A stretch of 64,000 nt of DNA, taken from the NCBI GenBank assembly GCA_029379225.1, contig JAQYWR010000041.1:1-64000 (forward strand). The letters run 5' to 3'. Shown here one piece after another: positions 1-10,119 of the stretch (position 1 is its first letter; each line of letters starts with the position of its first letter). A program made the translations under genes and the position numbers. Source of the DNA: Nostoc sp. S4. GTDB taxonomy: Bacteria > Cyanobacteriota > Cyanobacteriia > Cyanobacteriales > Nostocaceae. The notes below the pieces were generated by a model. That model searched no databases. It saw only the letters and a program-made list of their open reading frames with translations, and was not told the origin of the DNA.

Positions 1-711
1 CTCAAATTATTACCTAGCAAACTTTTTGGGCTTTCTTATCCGTCGAACTCACGTTAATTTATATTTATTTACAAACTTGGGCAAATAACAAAATAAGAAG
101 TAACAATTGACAGTTGGAGGCTTCATCATCAAAGAACAGGAGCGACTTAATAGATTTACAATTAAACTCAAAGTTTATCAGACATGGTTTGGTTGGATGA
201 CTAACAACCTTTTAAATCAGACATTTAGAATTTACGAATTTTCCCCAATTGACTAATAGAATAATTTAGACCATAACTATAAAAACTGATTTTAATTATT
301 CCAGAAAAGATTTAATAAGACCAGTTATTTTTAGACCTACTTTCAATAACTTTGAGACCGTCAATGTAAATCAAACCTGGTTATTGTTTGTCACAGCTAA
401 TCAAGACAATAATCGCCTGTGATGGCAAATTGAATTAGGTAAGTTTTTTACTAACATCTTAATTGCTGTTAAAGTAACTGGAATTACTTGGGTAATTTGT
501 TTCAACTACTTACGATGAAGAAGTTTGTTTATATATCAATACGCTTGGGTTAAAGATAATTGTATGTTGGATTGAACGAAATAAAACCCAACAAATGCAC
601 GACAATATTTTTCTTTCCCGAAGGTAACAAAAGAGGGATAACTCTTAACTCCTAACTCTTAATTCTTGGAAAGACTTGGGTTAATCGCATCTCTACTCCT
701 AACTCGCAGAT

Positions 712-2241
712 TTAACGCAAACAACGAATCGCTTCTAATAGACCTCTAGCTTTATTGAGGGTCTCTTCGTATTCTTTTTCAGGTTCAGAATCAGCCACCA
801 AACCTGCACCAGCTTGTACGCTGACCGTGTTATTATGCACTACCATTGTGCGAATTGCTATAGCACTATTTAATTGCCCTTCAAAATCATAATATCCGTA
901 AACACCGGAATAAACACCCCGCCGACTAGGCTCTAACTCGTGGATAATTTCCATTGCCCTAATCTTGGGCGCACCGCTGACTGTACCTGCTGGAAAACAG
1001 GCTTTGAGTAAATCCCATGCTGTTTTACCAAGTGCTAATTTACCCACGACATTGCTGACAATGTGCATGACGTGGGAGTAGCGTTCAACTACCATTAATT
1101 CATCAACTTTGACGCTACCACTTTGACAAACACGCCCTAAATCGTTTCGTCCTAAATCAACAAGCATCACATGTTCGGCAATTTCCTTAGGATCTTGGAG
1201 TAAATCCTCGGCAAGAGCTGTATCTTGTTGGGTGGTTTTACCCCGTGGACGCGTCCCTGCGATTGGACGTAGAGTTGCGATCGCTCCACCATTTGGATCG
1301 GTTTCAGCTTTCACCATCACTTCTGGACTAGAACCGATAATTTGCCAATCTTGAAAGTGGAAATAAGCCATGTAAGGCGAAGGATTTATCTGACGTAGAG
1401 AACGGTAAAGAGCAAAGGGATCGCCTGTGTATGTTGTTGATAATCGCTGGGAAATAACTACTTGGAAGATGTCACCAGCTTTGATGTATTCTTTTGCCTT
1501 TTGGACGCCAGCACAAAAATCGGGACGAGTAAAGTTACTCTGATACTCCTCTGCTCCCTTGCTCCCCTGCTCTCCTGCTCCTCTGCTTCCTGGCGGCTTC
1601 CATTCCAGCCTAGTTTTTTGCGGTGATAGGGGGAGAGATAGCTTTTCGAGCATTTGGGTGACGCGATCGCCTGCTTGTTGATATGCTGCTTGGAAATCAA
1701 CTTTCGGGTCGCGTAAATCAGCATAGGCGACTGCCCAAATTTTTCGCTTCACCTGGTCAAAAATCAACAGGTGGTCTACCTGCATCCACAATCCATCAGG
1801 GATATTACGCTCATCTGGTGGATGAATTGGTACACGCGGCTCAATCCAGCGAATTAATTCATAGCCCCAAAACCCAAATAAACCGCCAATTCCTGGTGGC
1901 AACTGTGGTAATTTTACTGGGTGATAAGGTGCTAGGCATTGGGTTAAAGCCGTAAAAGGGTCGCCTGCAAAAACCACCTGTGAGCCATCGCGGTTGATTT
2001 GAGTCGTGCGATCGCCTCTTGCTTCCAAAACCCACACCGGATCGCAGCCCACTAAACTATAGCGTCCCAGTTTTTCTCCACCTTCTATGGATTCCAACAA
2101 AAAACTATAGGGCTGACCTGCACAGACTTTATACCAAGCGGATACTGGCGTATCTAAGTCTGCTACCCATTCCTGATATACCGGAACGAAGTTGCCTTGT
2201 GCAGCTAGCACAGAAAATTCAGAAAAATCGGGGAATACCAT
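712..2241 (-). CDS. trpE: Anthranilate synthase component I
   Basis: Full-length 509-aa ORF with chorismate-binding motifs (IAGTRPRGKT, DLGRNDLGRV, FPAGTVSGAPKIRAMEII, AGAGLVADSEPEKEYEET). Contains a low-complexity insert (see findings). Confidence 0.95.
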   Translation of the reverse strand: MVFPDFSEFSVLAAQGNFVPVYQEWVADLDTPVSAWYKVCAGQPYSFLLESIEGGEKLGRYSLVGCDPVWVLEARGDRTTQINRDGSQVVFAGDPFTALTQCLAPYHPVKLPQLPPGIGGLFGFWGYELIRWIEPRVPIHPPDERNIPDGLWMQVDHLLIFDQVKRKIWAVAYADLRDPKVDFQAAYQQAGDRVTQMLEKLSLPLSPQKTRLEWKPPGSRGAGEQGSKGAEEYQSNFTRPDFCAGVQKAKEYIKAGDIFQVVISQRLSTTYTGDPFALYRSLRQINPSPYMAYFHFQDWQIIGSSPEVMVKAETDPNGGAIATLRPIAGTRPRGKTTQQDTALAEDLLQDPKEIAEHVMLVDLGRNDLGRVCQSGSVKVDELMVVERYSHVMHIVSNVVGKLALGKTAWDLLKACFPAGTVSGAPKIRAMEIIHELEPSRRGVYSGVYGYYDFEGQLNSAIAIRTMVVHNNTVSVQAGAGLVADSEPEKEYEETLNKARGLLEAIRCLR

Positions 2242-2248
2242 AAATAGC

Positions 2249-2405
2249 TAGGGGGTTGTGGATTGGGGACTGGGGATTGGCGACTGGGCAAGGAAAAGAG
2301 GCAGAGGGGAAGGGGGCAGGGTGCAGGGAAGAAGCTCCTCCCCTCTGCTCCCTGCTCCCTGCTCCCTGCTTCTTCCTAATCTCTAATCCCCAATACCTAG
2401 TAATT
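2249..2405. repeat. Intergenic low-complexity/heptamer repeat tract (GGGGACTGGGGATTGG... and GCTCCCT tandem units)
   Basis: Read directly: ggggactggggattggcgactggg and tgctccctgctccctgctccctgct (7-bp unit GCTCCCT). Confidence 0.8.
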
Positions 2406-2410
2406 AGTCC

Positions 2411-2830
2411 CTATGCATCGTAGGTAGTTTTACCACTGAACTTGAGTTGTGCTGGACTGGGGTTTTGCCCGATGCTGCGTGGCACGAAACGCACTTTCTC
2501 ACGACCTTCATTTACTTTTTCAGGGAAGACACCATCAGCTGGGTGAATATAAATAGTTTCTCCGTTGGGATAAATCCGGTAAACTTTGTAGTCTGCAATC
2601 TTGAATTTCCGGAGTTGACCGCCGAAAGCGATGCATTGTTCTTTCCGGGCGAAGTACAAGAGGTTTTCGCCTTTAAGCATAGTGGCGGCACCACCTGTAG
2701 GCAATTCAAATACTTGCTCTTTCGGGCTAGTCCAAGTGATAGCGTACTTTTCTTCGACTTCTGCTTTAGAAAGCAAGCCACCAGTATTGCCACCATATCG
2801 GGGGGTTTGTCCAGAGAGTGTTTCTGCCAT
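2411..2830 (-). CDS. psaD: Photosystem I reaction center subunit II (PsaD)
   Basis: [49 protein letters not shown]...; start placed at MAETL rather than the upstream ORF Met. Confidence 0.97.
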   Translation of the reverse strand: MAETLSGQTPRYGGNTGGLLSKAEVEEKYAITWTSPKEQVFELPTGGAATMLKGENLLYFARKEQCIAFGGQLRKFKIADYKVYRIYPNGETIYIHPADGVFPEKVNEGREKVRFVPRSIGQNPSPAQLKFSGKTTYDA

Positions 2831-2966
2831 AAGTGTTCTCTCAACGTTTTTAGGGCATCCTAACACTGTAACCAGGATCGTATTGCGATCGCGTTATAGA
2901 CTGTAACAGTTTTTAGTCATTTGTGATTTGTCATTTATTAACCAGTCAACAGTCATCTCCCTATCC

Positions 2967-4976
2967 CTATTTAGTCTTGACTTTCGTCCGCTTTTCCTCT
3001 TGAGTACTCTGAACAATTGGGATGGTGAAGTGAAACTGGCTACCCTGGTCTTTGCCAGCTGACTTAGCCCAAATTTGCCCACCCCAGCCATTGACAATTT
3101 GACGACAAATTGCTAGTCCAAGTCCAGTACCGCTAGTGGTGCGTCGTAGCGCTCCTTCTTCTTGATAGAAGCGGTCAAAGACGACTTCTAACCGATTTGG
3201 TTCAATGCCGCGTCCTGTATCAGCCACAGTAACCTCGACCATTTGACGGCTGTTGCAAATCGCTTTAATGGTAATTTTTCCTTGAGATGGCGTAAATTTA
3301 CAAGCATTGTCTATCAGTTTTGCTAGTACTTCTACCAGCCAATCACCATCAGCTCTAACTAAAGGTAAATCTTGAGGAATTTGAGTCTCGATTTGTGGCG
3401 GCTTTTCTGTTGAGGAACGGGTGCGAATGCGGCTGAGTGCTAAATCTATACACTCTTGTAAAGTGAGGGATTCTGGATGCCATTCCACACGACCGCTTTC
3501 CAAATTGGAAAGTGTGAGGAAATCTTGCACTAGTTTCCGCATCCGTTCTGAGTCAGCAAGAGCAGTGTTGAGCATCACCTGTTGCAATTCCAAAGGCATA
3601 TCTGGCTCGCTAGCCAGACTTTCTAAGCACACTTGAATCGTGGATAGGGGGGTACGGAGTTCGTGTCCGGTGATGGCTATCAGGTTGCTGCGGGTGCGGT
3701 CTAGGGCTTCTAGTTGCTGATTGAGTTCTTCTAGGTTGGCATAAGCTTCGGCTTGGATGAGAGCTGCTCCCACTTGGGTGGCGATCGCTTTGACTAAATC
3801 CAATTCTCCAGGTTGGCACTCGTGCGGTGGCATTCGACAGTAGTGTAACTCAACAATGCCCAGTAATCGCCCTTGATAGAATACTGGTTCCATCAACCAA
3901 GAACAAATGGCAAATTTTTTGGCAATCAACGAAAGTCCGGCAGAATTAGTAACGCGAGGGTCAGTTTGTGTATCGCTAACACAAATACCTTCGCCTTGTT
4001 GCACAAGCTCCCGAAATAGGGAATTTTTTTCTAACTCCCAGGTTTCTCCACGAATAGATAAAACACCAGCAGTTAAAGATTCATGTTCAATGGTCGCTTG
4101 GCTATCTGTGGCTTGGGCGCGGTAAATTAGACACCGACATGCATTTAGGTGTTGTCCTAATTCTTGTGCTGCTACTTGGAGAACTTCGTGAGGATCGAGC
4201 GATCGCCGAATGGCAGTACTAATGCTGTTGACTAATCGTTCTTTGCGTGCTTGAGCAGTAATTGAGCGGTAGGCTTTATGTAATTTGTACTGACTAGCTT
4301 GCAAGTAAGTTACTAAGCGCTGCACAAACGGATCTGTGTCAATGTCACAAGCATATTCGTTGATTGTATCGGTTCCAAAGTAGGTTCTCGTTTGCCCAAT
4401 GCCAAACCTCTGACGTGCTTGCTCAATTTTGCTTGCCAGTTCTGGTCTGTAGACCAAAATTCTCTCTAATAGCAATTCGGCGGCTTTGAGGCTAACTCCC
4501 CTTTCTGATGTCCAAATTCCCTCAAATCTTCGCGCTGTATCCATATCCATACTGGGGCTTTGCTCTGGTTGTTGCTTGTTTTTGGCAATAGAACCAAGGT
4601 TTTCCCGGCAAACCAAACAAGTCGCATAACTGTCAGCAATCACAACCAAATGCCACTCTTGACTTAAGCCATCCTCTGGTTCAAAAGCTACCTTTTCGTA
4701 GTGTTCGGAACTGTTAGCAAAATCAGTTTCCGGAGCCGACAATACGTATATTTGATTACTTCGCAAGGCAAGTCGCTGGTAGCGATGAGCTTCTTGGCGA
4801 TAGAATCGCTCTCGCTGAAAACTAGCAATTACAAGGGGTTGAGCTAAAGTCGCAGCCAAAACTTGATCTTCCATCGCGTGGGAGAGCGCTGTTAGTGAAG
4901 CCTTAAAATATAGCTGGGGCCGCAAGTAGGGTAGGGACTTTAGCAGATCACTCAGCACAGAAGTCGAAATGCTCAT
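2967..4976 (-). CDS. DICT sensory domain - GAF - histidine kinase
   Basis: N-terminal DICT-like region (LLKSLPYLRPQLYFKASLTALSHAMED), GAF segment, H-box ITGHELRTPLSTI, N/G boxes [34 protein letters not shown]. Confidence 0.85.
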   Translation of the reverse strand: MSISTSVLSDLLKSLPYLRPQLYFKASLTALSHAMEDQVLAATLAQPLVIASFQRERFYRQEAHRYQRLALRSNQIYVLSAPETDFANSSEHYEKVAFEPEDGLSQEWHLVVIADSYATCLVCRENLGSIAKNKQQPEQSPSMDMDTARRFEGIWTSERGVSLKAAELLLERILVYRPELASKIEQARQRFGIGQTRTYFGTDTINEYACDIDTDPFVQRLVTYLQASQYKLHKAYRSITAQARKERLVNSISTAIRRSLDPHEVLQVAAQELGQHLNACRCLIYRAQATDSQATIEHESLTAGVLSIRGETWELEKNSLFRELVQQGEGICVSDTQTDPRVTNSAGLSLIAKKFAICSWLMEPVFYQGRLLGIVELHYCRMPPHECQPGELDLVKAIATQVGAALIQAEAYANLEELNQQLEALDRTRSNLIAITGHELRTPLSTIQVCLESLASEPDMPLELQQVMLNTALADSERMRKLVQDFLTLSNLESGRVEWHPESLTLQECIDLALSRIRTRSSTEKPPQIETQIPQDLPLVRADGDWLVEVLAKLIDNACKFTPSQGKITIKAICNSRQMVEVTVADTGRGIEPNRLEVVFDRFYQEEGALRRTTSGTGLGLAICRQIVNGWGGQIWAKSAGKDQGSQFHFTIPIVQSTQEEKRTKVKTK

Positions 4977-5651
4977 GAATTATCGTTAAACGCTCAATCT
5001 CAACAAGATCCACGTCACAGCTGCATTGTACAAATTCCAATGGACTCTCAAGTTAAATAGATAGTTTCAATATGTAAACAACGCTAAATAAGCACTTTTT
5101 GCTTGAGTAAACGCAACACTTTGTTACCAATTAGCAAAAGTAGGTGCAGGTTTATTTACAAAATGTAACTGGTCGCGGAGCGCTCTGTTACTAGGGATTG
5201 TTTTTCTAGAACATGCTTCTGATTCTTAATCCCCAATAGCTAATTGTGATGTTTTAAATAGTAGACCACTAAGCTGAATATATATTCTCGACCAGCTTTA
5301 CCATCGAACAATGGCAGTTAGCCTTGAGAAGAGTTGCTAGGGTGCGATGCCCCAAAGTTCCTCGTGTAGGTGATTGGTACAATCATACTGTTAATCAAAG
5401 TATACAGTTGAATAGGTGGAGCGATCGCTACCAAAGCAACAAAACTGACAATTGACAACTGTTAATAATGCCTCAGAACGGACTTTTAAAATCAGAGGTA
5501 GCTGTGCTGGAATACTCTTGTCAAGTATGGCTAAACCCAAGATTCTCCAGAAAAACTAACTTTCCTCTTTTAGGATATATTGCACCTAATCGATAACAGC
5601 TAGAAATAATACGATCGCAAACAGATAGACCTGTAGACGGAACTTTGGCTA

Positions 5652-7940
5652 ATGACATCAGATGCGCTCATGACCACAGAAAAAATTTTAGTGGATGGAA
5701 AAACTTTTGTTGCTGCTGAACAATTACCTATTCCGGAGTGGCCTTGTGTTGTGAGTGAAAGACCACAGCCAACACTGACGGTTAAAGATGATGATTTATT
5801 TTTCGTCACAGATACCATAGGCAACATTTCTGGCTGTTCCCTCAATGATGGTAACCCCAGCATGGGACTGTTTTGCTGTGATACGCGATTTCTCAATCGC
5901 TTGGAGTTGCAAATTGAAGGGCGATCGCCTGTACTCTTAAGTAGCACTGCCCAAAAAGGCTTTTCAGTCTCAGTTTTGTGTACCAACCCGAAAATCGACG
6001 AACGCTTGAGAGCCGAAACTGTAGGAATTCGTCGGGAAATGGTACTCAATGGCGCGTTATTTGAAGAAATAGAGGTTTCTAACTACAGCACAACCACCGT
6101 CAGTTTTGAACTCAGCATCAGCTTTGATGCCGACTTTGTTGATTTATTTGAAGTTCGAGGTTATGACAGAGAAAAACGAGGTAGGCTTTTACGCCTAGTG
6201 GAGCCAACAGCCGAAGAAGGAACATTTTCTCTTGGCAATGGGGTTTCGCCTGTAACCAAACCAGACGCCTCTAAAGAAGAATCTTTAACACTCGCCTATC
6301 AAGGTGTAGATGGCTCGGTAATGGAATCGCGCCTTCTATTCCAACATCGGCAACCAGACTATTTCAAGGGTTATACTGCGGTCTGGCAACTTGAGTTGGC
6401 TTCTCACGAAACCCAAAAGCTCGGTTACCGAGTAAACATGTTGACCAACAGCAAGTCTACTTCAACTGTCAGCGCCCCCGCCACCTTAGGACAGGCGAAA
6501 GATGCTGAGTGGATGGAAGAACAACGTTGGGTACAACAAATTACACGGATTAGCTCAGATAAGAGTATCTTCAATCGAGTGATTGAGCGAGCTGAGCAAG
6601 ATATGTATTTGTTGCGTCAGTCCTTTGGTAAGCATAAAACTGTTTCCGCCGGAGTGCCGTGGTTTTCTACATTGTTTGGGCGAGATTCGCTGATTACAGC
6701 TTCCCAAACTTTGATGTTAAACTCGCAAATCGCGAAAGAAACCCTGATACTACTTGCGACATACCAAGGTCAAATTGAGGATGAATGGCGCGAAGAAGAA
6801 CCGGGTAAGATTTTACACGAGTTACGTTTGGGGGAAATGGCTCGCTGTCAAGAAATTCCCCATACACCCTACTATGGTACAGTTGACGCTACTCCTTTGT
6901 GGTTGATGCTGTATGCCGAATATTATGCTTGGACTCACGACCAAGAACTTCTAGAGCAACTTTGGCCCAATGCTCTAGCAGCAATGGAGTGGATCGATCG
7001 CAATACCAAACAAACCAGCTACCTCAGCTACTACCGTAGATCTAAACGCGGTCTTGTTAACCAAGGTTGGAAAGATTCTGGTGATTGTATTGTTAACTAC
7101 AAGGGAGAATTAGCCAACGGTCCAATTGCCTTGTGTGAAGTCCAAGCTTACGTCTATGCTGCAAAAATGCGCTTAGCAGAAATAGCTAGAATGAAGAAGC
7201 GGCTTGATTTGGCAGACCGTTGGCAAGAAGAGGCGAGGAATCTCAAGGCGCGTTTTAATCAAGATTTTTGGATGGAAGACCAGGATTTCTGCGCTTTGGC
7301 TTTGGATGGAGATGGTAAGCGAGTAGATAGTATTACCTCAAATCCAGGTCATTGTCTGCATTTGGGCATCTTCACACATGAAAAAGCCTACAGTGTAGCA
7401 GAACGGTTACGGGCACCAGATATGTTTAACGGTTGGGGTATTCGTACCCTGAGTAGCTTGTCACCCGCTTATAATCCAATGGGCTATCACATAGGTTCAG
7501 TTTGGCCTCATGATAACGCTTTGATTGCAATGGGACTGCGATCGCTCGGTCTTATTGACCAAGCCCTGGAAATTTTCCAAGGTTTATTCGACATGACTAG
7601 TCTGCAATCTTACCAACGTCCTCCAGAACTTTTCTGTGGGTACGAACGTAACGGTGATAATGCCCCTGTGCAGTATCCAGTCGCCTGCACTCCCCAAGCT
7701 TGGGCTACTGGGAGTATCTTCCAATTACTGCAAATGATGGTCAACTTAGTGCCTGATGCTCAAAATAACTGTTTGCGAATCATCGACCCCGCTTTACCAG
7801 AATCAATTAATCGCCTGTCCTTGCATAATTTGCAAGTTGGGACTACAGTCCTCGATTTAGAATTCGAGCGTTCTGGTAGTACGACTGCTTGTCGTGTTGC
7901 CAAAAAACGCGGTAACCTGCGGGTGGTTATCGAAGCATAA
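5652..7940 (+). CDS. Amylo-alpha-1,6-glucosidase / glycogen-debranching-type protein (N-terminal GDE domain)
   Basis: 762 aa; VPWFSTLFGRDSLITASQTLML, GWKDSGD, YHIGSVWPHDNALIA, RPPELFCGYER motifs typical of the bacterial debranching-enzyme-like (GH15/GH133-type) family. Confidence 0.85.
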   Translation: MTSDALMTTEKILVDGKTFVAAEQLPIPEWPCVVSERPQPTLTVKDDDLFFVTDTIGNISGCSLNDGNPSMGLFCCDTRFLNRLELQIEGRSPVLLSSTAQKGFSVSVLCTNPKIDERLRAETVGIRREMVLNGALFEEIEVSNYSTTTVSFELSISFDADFVDLFEVRGYDREKRGRLLRLVEPTAEEGTFSLGNGVSPVTKPDASKEESLTLAYQGVDGSVMESRLLFQHRQPDYFKGYTAVWQLELASHETQKLGYRVNMLTNSKSTSTVSAPATLGQAKDAEWMEEQRWVQQITRISSDKSIFNRVIERAEQDMYLLRQSFGKHKTVSAGVPWFSTLFGRDSLITASQTLMLNSQIAKETLILLATYQGQIEDEWREEEPGKILHELRLGEMARCQEIPHTPYYGTVDATPLWLMLYAEYYAWTHDQELLEQLWPNALAAMEWIDRNTKQTSYLSYYRRSKRGLVNQGWKDSGDCIVNYKGELANGPIALCEVQAYVYAAKMRLAEIARMKKRLDLADRWQEEARNLKARFNQDFWMEDQDFCALALDGDGKRVDSITSNPGHCLHLGIFTHEKAYSVAERLRAPDMFNGWGIRTLSSLSPAYNPMGYHIGSVWPHDNALIAMGLRSLGLIDQALEIFQGLFDMTSLQSYQRPPELFCGYERNGDNAPVQYPVACTPQAWATGSIFQLLQMMVNLVPDAQNNCLRIIDPALPESINRLSLHNLQVGTTVLDLEFERSGSTTACRVAKKRGNLRVVIEA

Positions 7941-8119
7941 CAAGGGAGTAGGGAGTGGTGAATTTCTACTCCCTATTTAGCATCAAATCGAGAGTGCGAT
8001 CGCTCACCAGGATGGCGTGAAGCTCAGTAAGTAATTTAATTCCTTTTTTAGCAGTCATGTCTGTAAATACACCTGAACCCAAGCTGTTAACCTAGATTCT
8101 AATCAACAATAAATAGGCT

Positions 8120-8311
8120 TTATAAGTCAATTAAGACAAGGCTTTTAGCAATATTTTTATATTTTTTTTTTATATTCATCAACTTTTTATGCTGTATTTT
8201 TAGCATACTAGATACTGAAGAACTAAAAAAAACTTCATAACCCTTTTGACTATACTCCTCTCCTAATTGCAGCAATCGCTCTCTTTCTAAGTTTGCGGTT
8301 CGAGTTTCCAT
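8120..8311 (-). pseudogene. Short, probably truncated hypothetical ORF (METRTANLERERLLQLGEEYSQKGYEVFFSS...)
   Basis: 63-aa ORF whose N-terminus looks like a longer cyanobacterial hypothetical family and whose C-terminus degenerates to Lys/Ile-rich sequence; directly follows the RusA-like remnant. From memory only. Confidence 0.35.
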
Positions 8312-8640
8312 TAAATAGTTACCTCCTGGTTAGGAGCATCAATTACAACAACATGTAAGAACTCATTGCCACAAGCAAAGCCTTCCGCCAATGTCGGGGT
8401 AATGCTTTCTATTCTAAAGTTACCTGACAAATTTCTCTTCCTATTTTTATTCCGAAAACCAGTATTTTTCAGCTTCTTGTCGGACTGTCTTTTTCCAATC
8501 TTGAAGCCGATTGCCCTTACCGCGGTTACGAGCCTGTTGTGATACTGGTCGCCCATTTACTATGAAATCAAATCTGGTCAATGCACTTCTAAATAGTAGA
8601 TCGTAGGTTGTTTTATGTTACTATCCTCAAAACAACCAGA
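8311..8640 (-). pseudogene. Internally deleted, frameshifted remnant of a RusA-like (Holliday-junction resolvase family) gene
   Basis: Minus strand, not in the ORF track: KTTYDLLFRSALTRFDFIVNGRPVSQQARNRGKGNRLQDWKKTVRQEAEKYWFSE*. C-terminal part continues in another frame: KNRKRNLSGNFRIESITPTLAEGFACGNEFLHVVVIDAPNQEVTI. The central Asp-containing region is missing. Confidence 0.5.
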
Positions 8641-8939
8641 TAACTTCTGCTACCATAATAGAGAAATAATACCGTTACTAGCTGTTGCTGCATCCGTCAG
8701 TAGCTTCGCTGAGTGCTTTCCGAACAATCTTATCACTGACATCAAACCGTTTTAGGTTAGCAATGAATGTAGAAACAGTATCACCTTCAAGTCGCTCAAA
8801 ATCAGATCTAAGTCCTTGTCCGAGCTTATTAGAAGTATGGGGAAGCGATCGCCAATAAAAAACCTTGGTGGGTGTTTTCCACTATCGCACTCCAGCAAGG
8901 TCTGTCCTAATCTTTAACTTTTAATTCCTAAATTTATTT

Positions 8940-9269
8940 TTATGCTTCTTCAGAATTTTCACTCTTATGCCCTGGAGATGCTTCATAAAGTGCATCCAAA
9001 TGCTGGCGAGCATCTTCAACATTAACTGAACGCATTACCAATAATGGCTCTTTAATTAAGTTGCCCGCGTTATCTAATAACTCTGGATGGGGTATAAACT
9101 GTTTTCTTGATGCATAATAACCAAAGCTACCTTGATTACCCATTGGTGAAGAATTCGTTGGGTAAGTTCGCTCCCGATCAAAACTAAACATAATCAGGTT
9201 ACGAATTAAGTTACCAACAGCTATAAATGCAAGGACTGTAAAAGCAAAGATGTAAAGCAGGTGTAACAT
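8940..9269 (-). CDS. DUF2973 domain-containing protein
   Basis: MLHLLYIFAFTVLAFIAVGNLIRNLI...; start chosen at MLHLL. Confidence 0.7.
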   Translation of the reverse strand: MLHLLYIFAFTVLAFIAVGNLIRNLIMFSFDRERTYPTNSSPMGNQGSFGYYASRKQFIPHPELLDNAGNLIKEPLLVMRSVNVEDARQHLDALYEASPGHKSENSEEA

Positions 9270-9568
9270 TAGATTTTCCTCCAAGGCAGCAATTTTTAAA
9301 AGTTTATTTTGTAACGTTTGGTTAACCGACACCGTGACTCGCCATTCGGCTCACAGTTAGGACAAAGATTTAAAGCACTTTTGATGCGCTTGTATTGATA
9401 TGGAGCGATGTGTCAACCGTCATTCCACTTACGGTAACATAGGATACATAATTTTGTTAATGAAAACTGTCTTAAGAGAATGTTAAGAATTTTGTACTAT
9501 TTATTTAACAACCGAATCTGTTGTTTTGTAATTAGCTAAGCAGTCTGTAAAAACTTGGTTGATGCTGT

Positions 9569-9886
9569 TTATATTTCCGGCGCTTGACGAAAGCGCATTG
9601 CCACATTCCAGCATTCTGTTACTAATTGATGCCAAGGCATCAAAGTTGCCATATCAATTCCGACTTGTCCATCAGTAGCGTTAAACAGCATTTTTGCGGT
9701 ATTTAGTTCTTCTTGCGCTTGCTTAACCCGCGACAGCAAGTCAGATTGCTCTTGGTTGCTCATAAATGAGAGTTGCTTGGTTTCGAGTAAGTCGCGCGAT
9801 CGCGTAAACCAAAACTGAAAATCGTCCAGTAGCGGTTCTAAAACCGTTTTCAGCAACTGAGTCCCTGGTAAATCTGAGTCTGGCAT
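9569..9886 (-). CDS. DUF2605 domain-containing protein
   Basis: MPDSDLPGTQLLKTVLEPLLDDFQFWFTRSRDLLE...; small conserved cyanobacterial family adjacent to DUF2973. Confidence 0.65.
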   Translation of the reverse strand: MPDSDLPGTQLLKTVLEPLLDDFQFWFTRSRDLLETKQLSFMSNQEQSDLLSRVKQAQEELNTAKMLFNATDGQVGIDMATLMPWHQLVTECWNVAMRFRQAPEI

Positions 9887-10119
9887 AAATTAGAGGAATA
9901 TTTCCAACTTTCTTACTAATATTAACGTTATTTACGATTCTTAACAATTGTCTTATTTCTCTCACACACAATAGATTGAAAATTCGCAGTTTTTTGTAAC
10001 AAAAGTTACATTTATAATTATATAGTTTTGCTAAGGCGCTTGTACACTTCCTTTAGAAAGGTGTCTGTAGATATAGATGGGGAGTAGGGGAGGTAGGAGG
10101 TAGAAATAAACAATGCTTA

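Noticed and set aside
1458-1955. ORFs 1458..1724 (-) and 1683..1955 (+) overlapping trpE
   Set aside because: Alternative frames of the strong trpE coding region; no recognisable protein features.
2447-2906. ORFs overlapping psaD on both strands
   Set aside because: Shadow ORFs of psaD; the PsaD frame is unambiguous.
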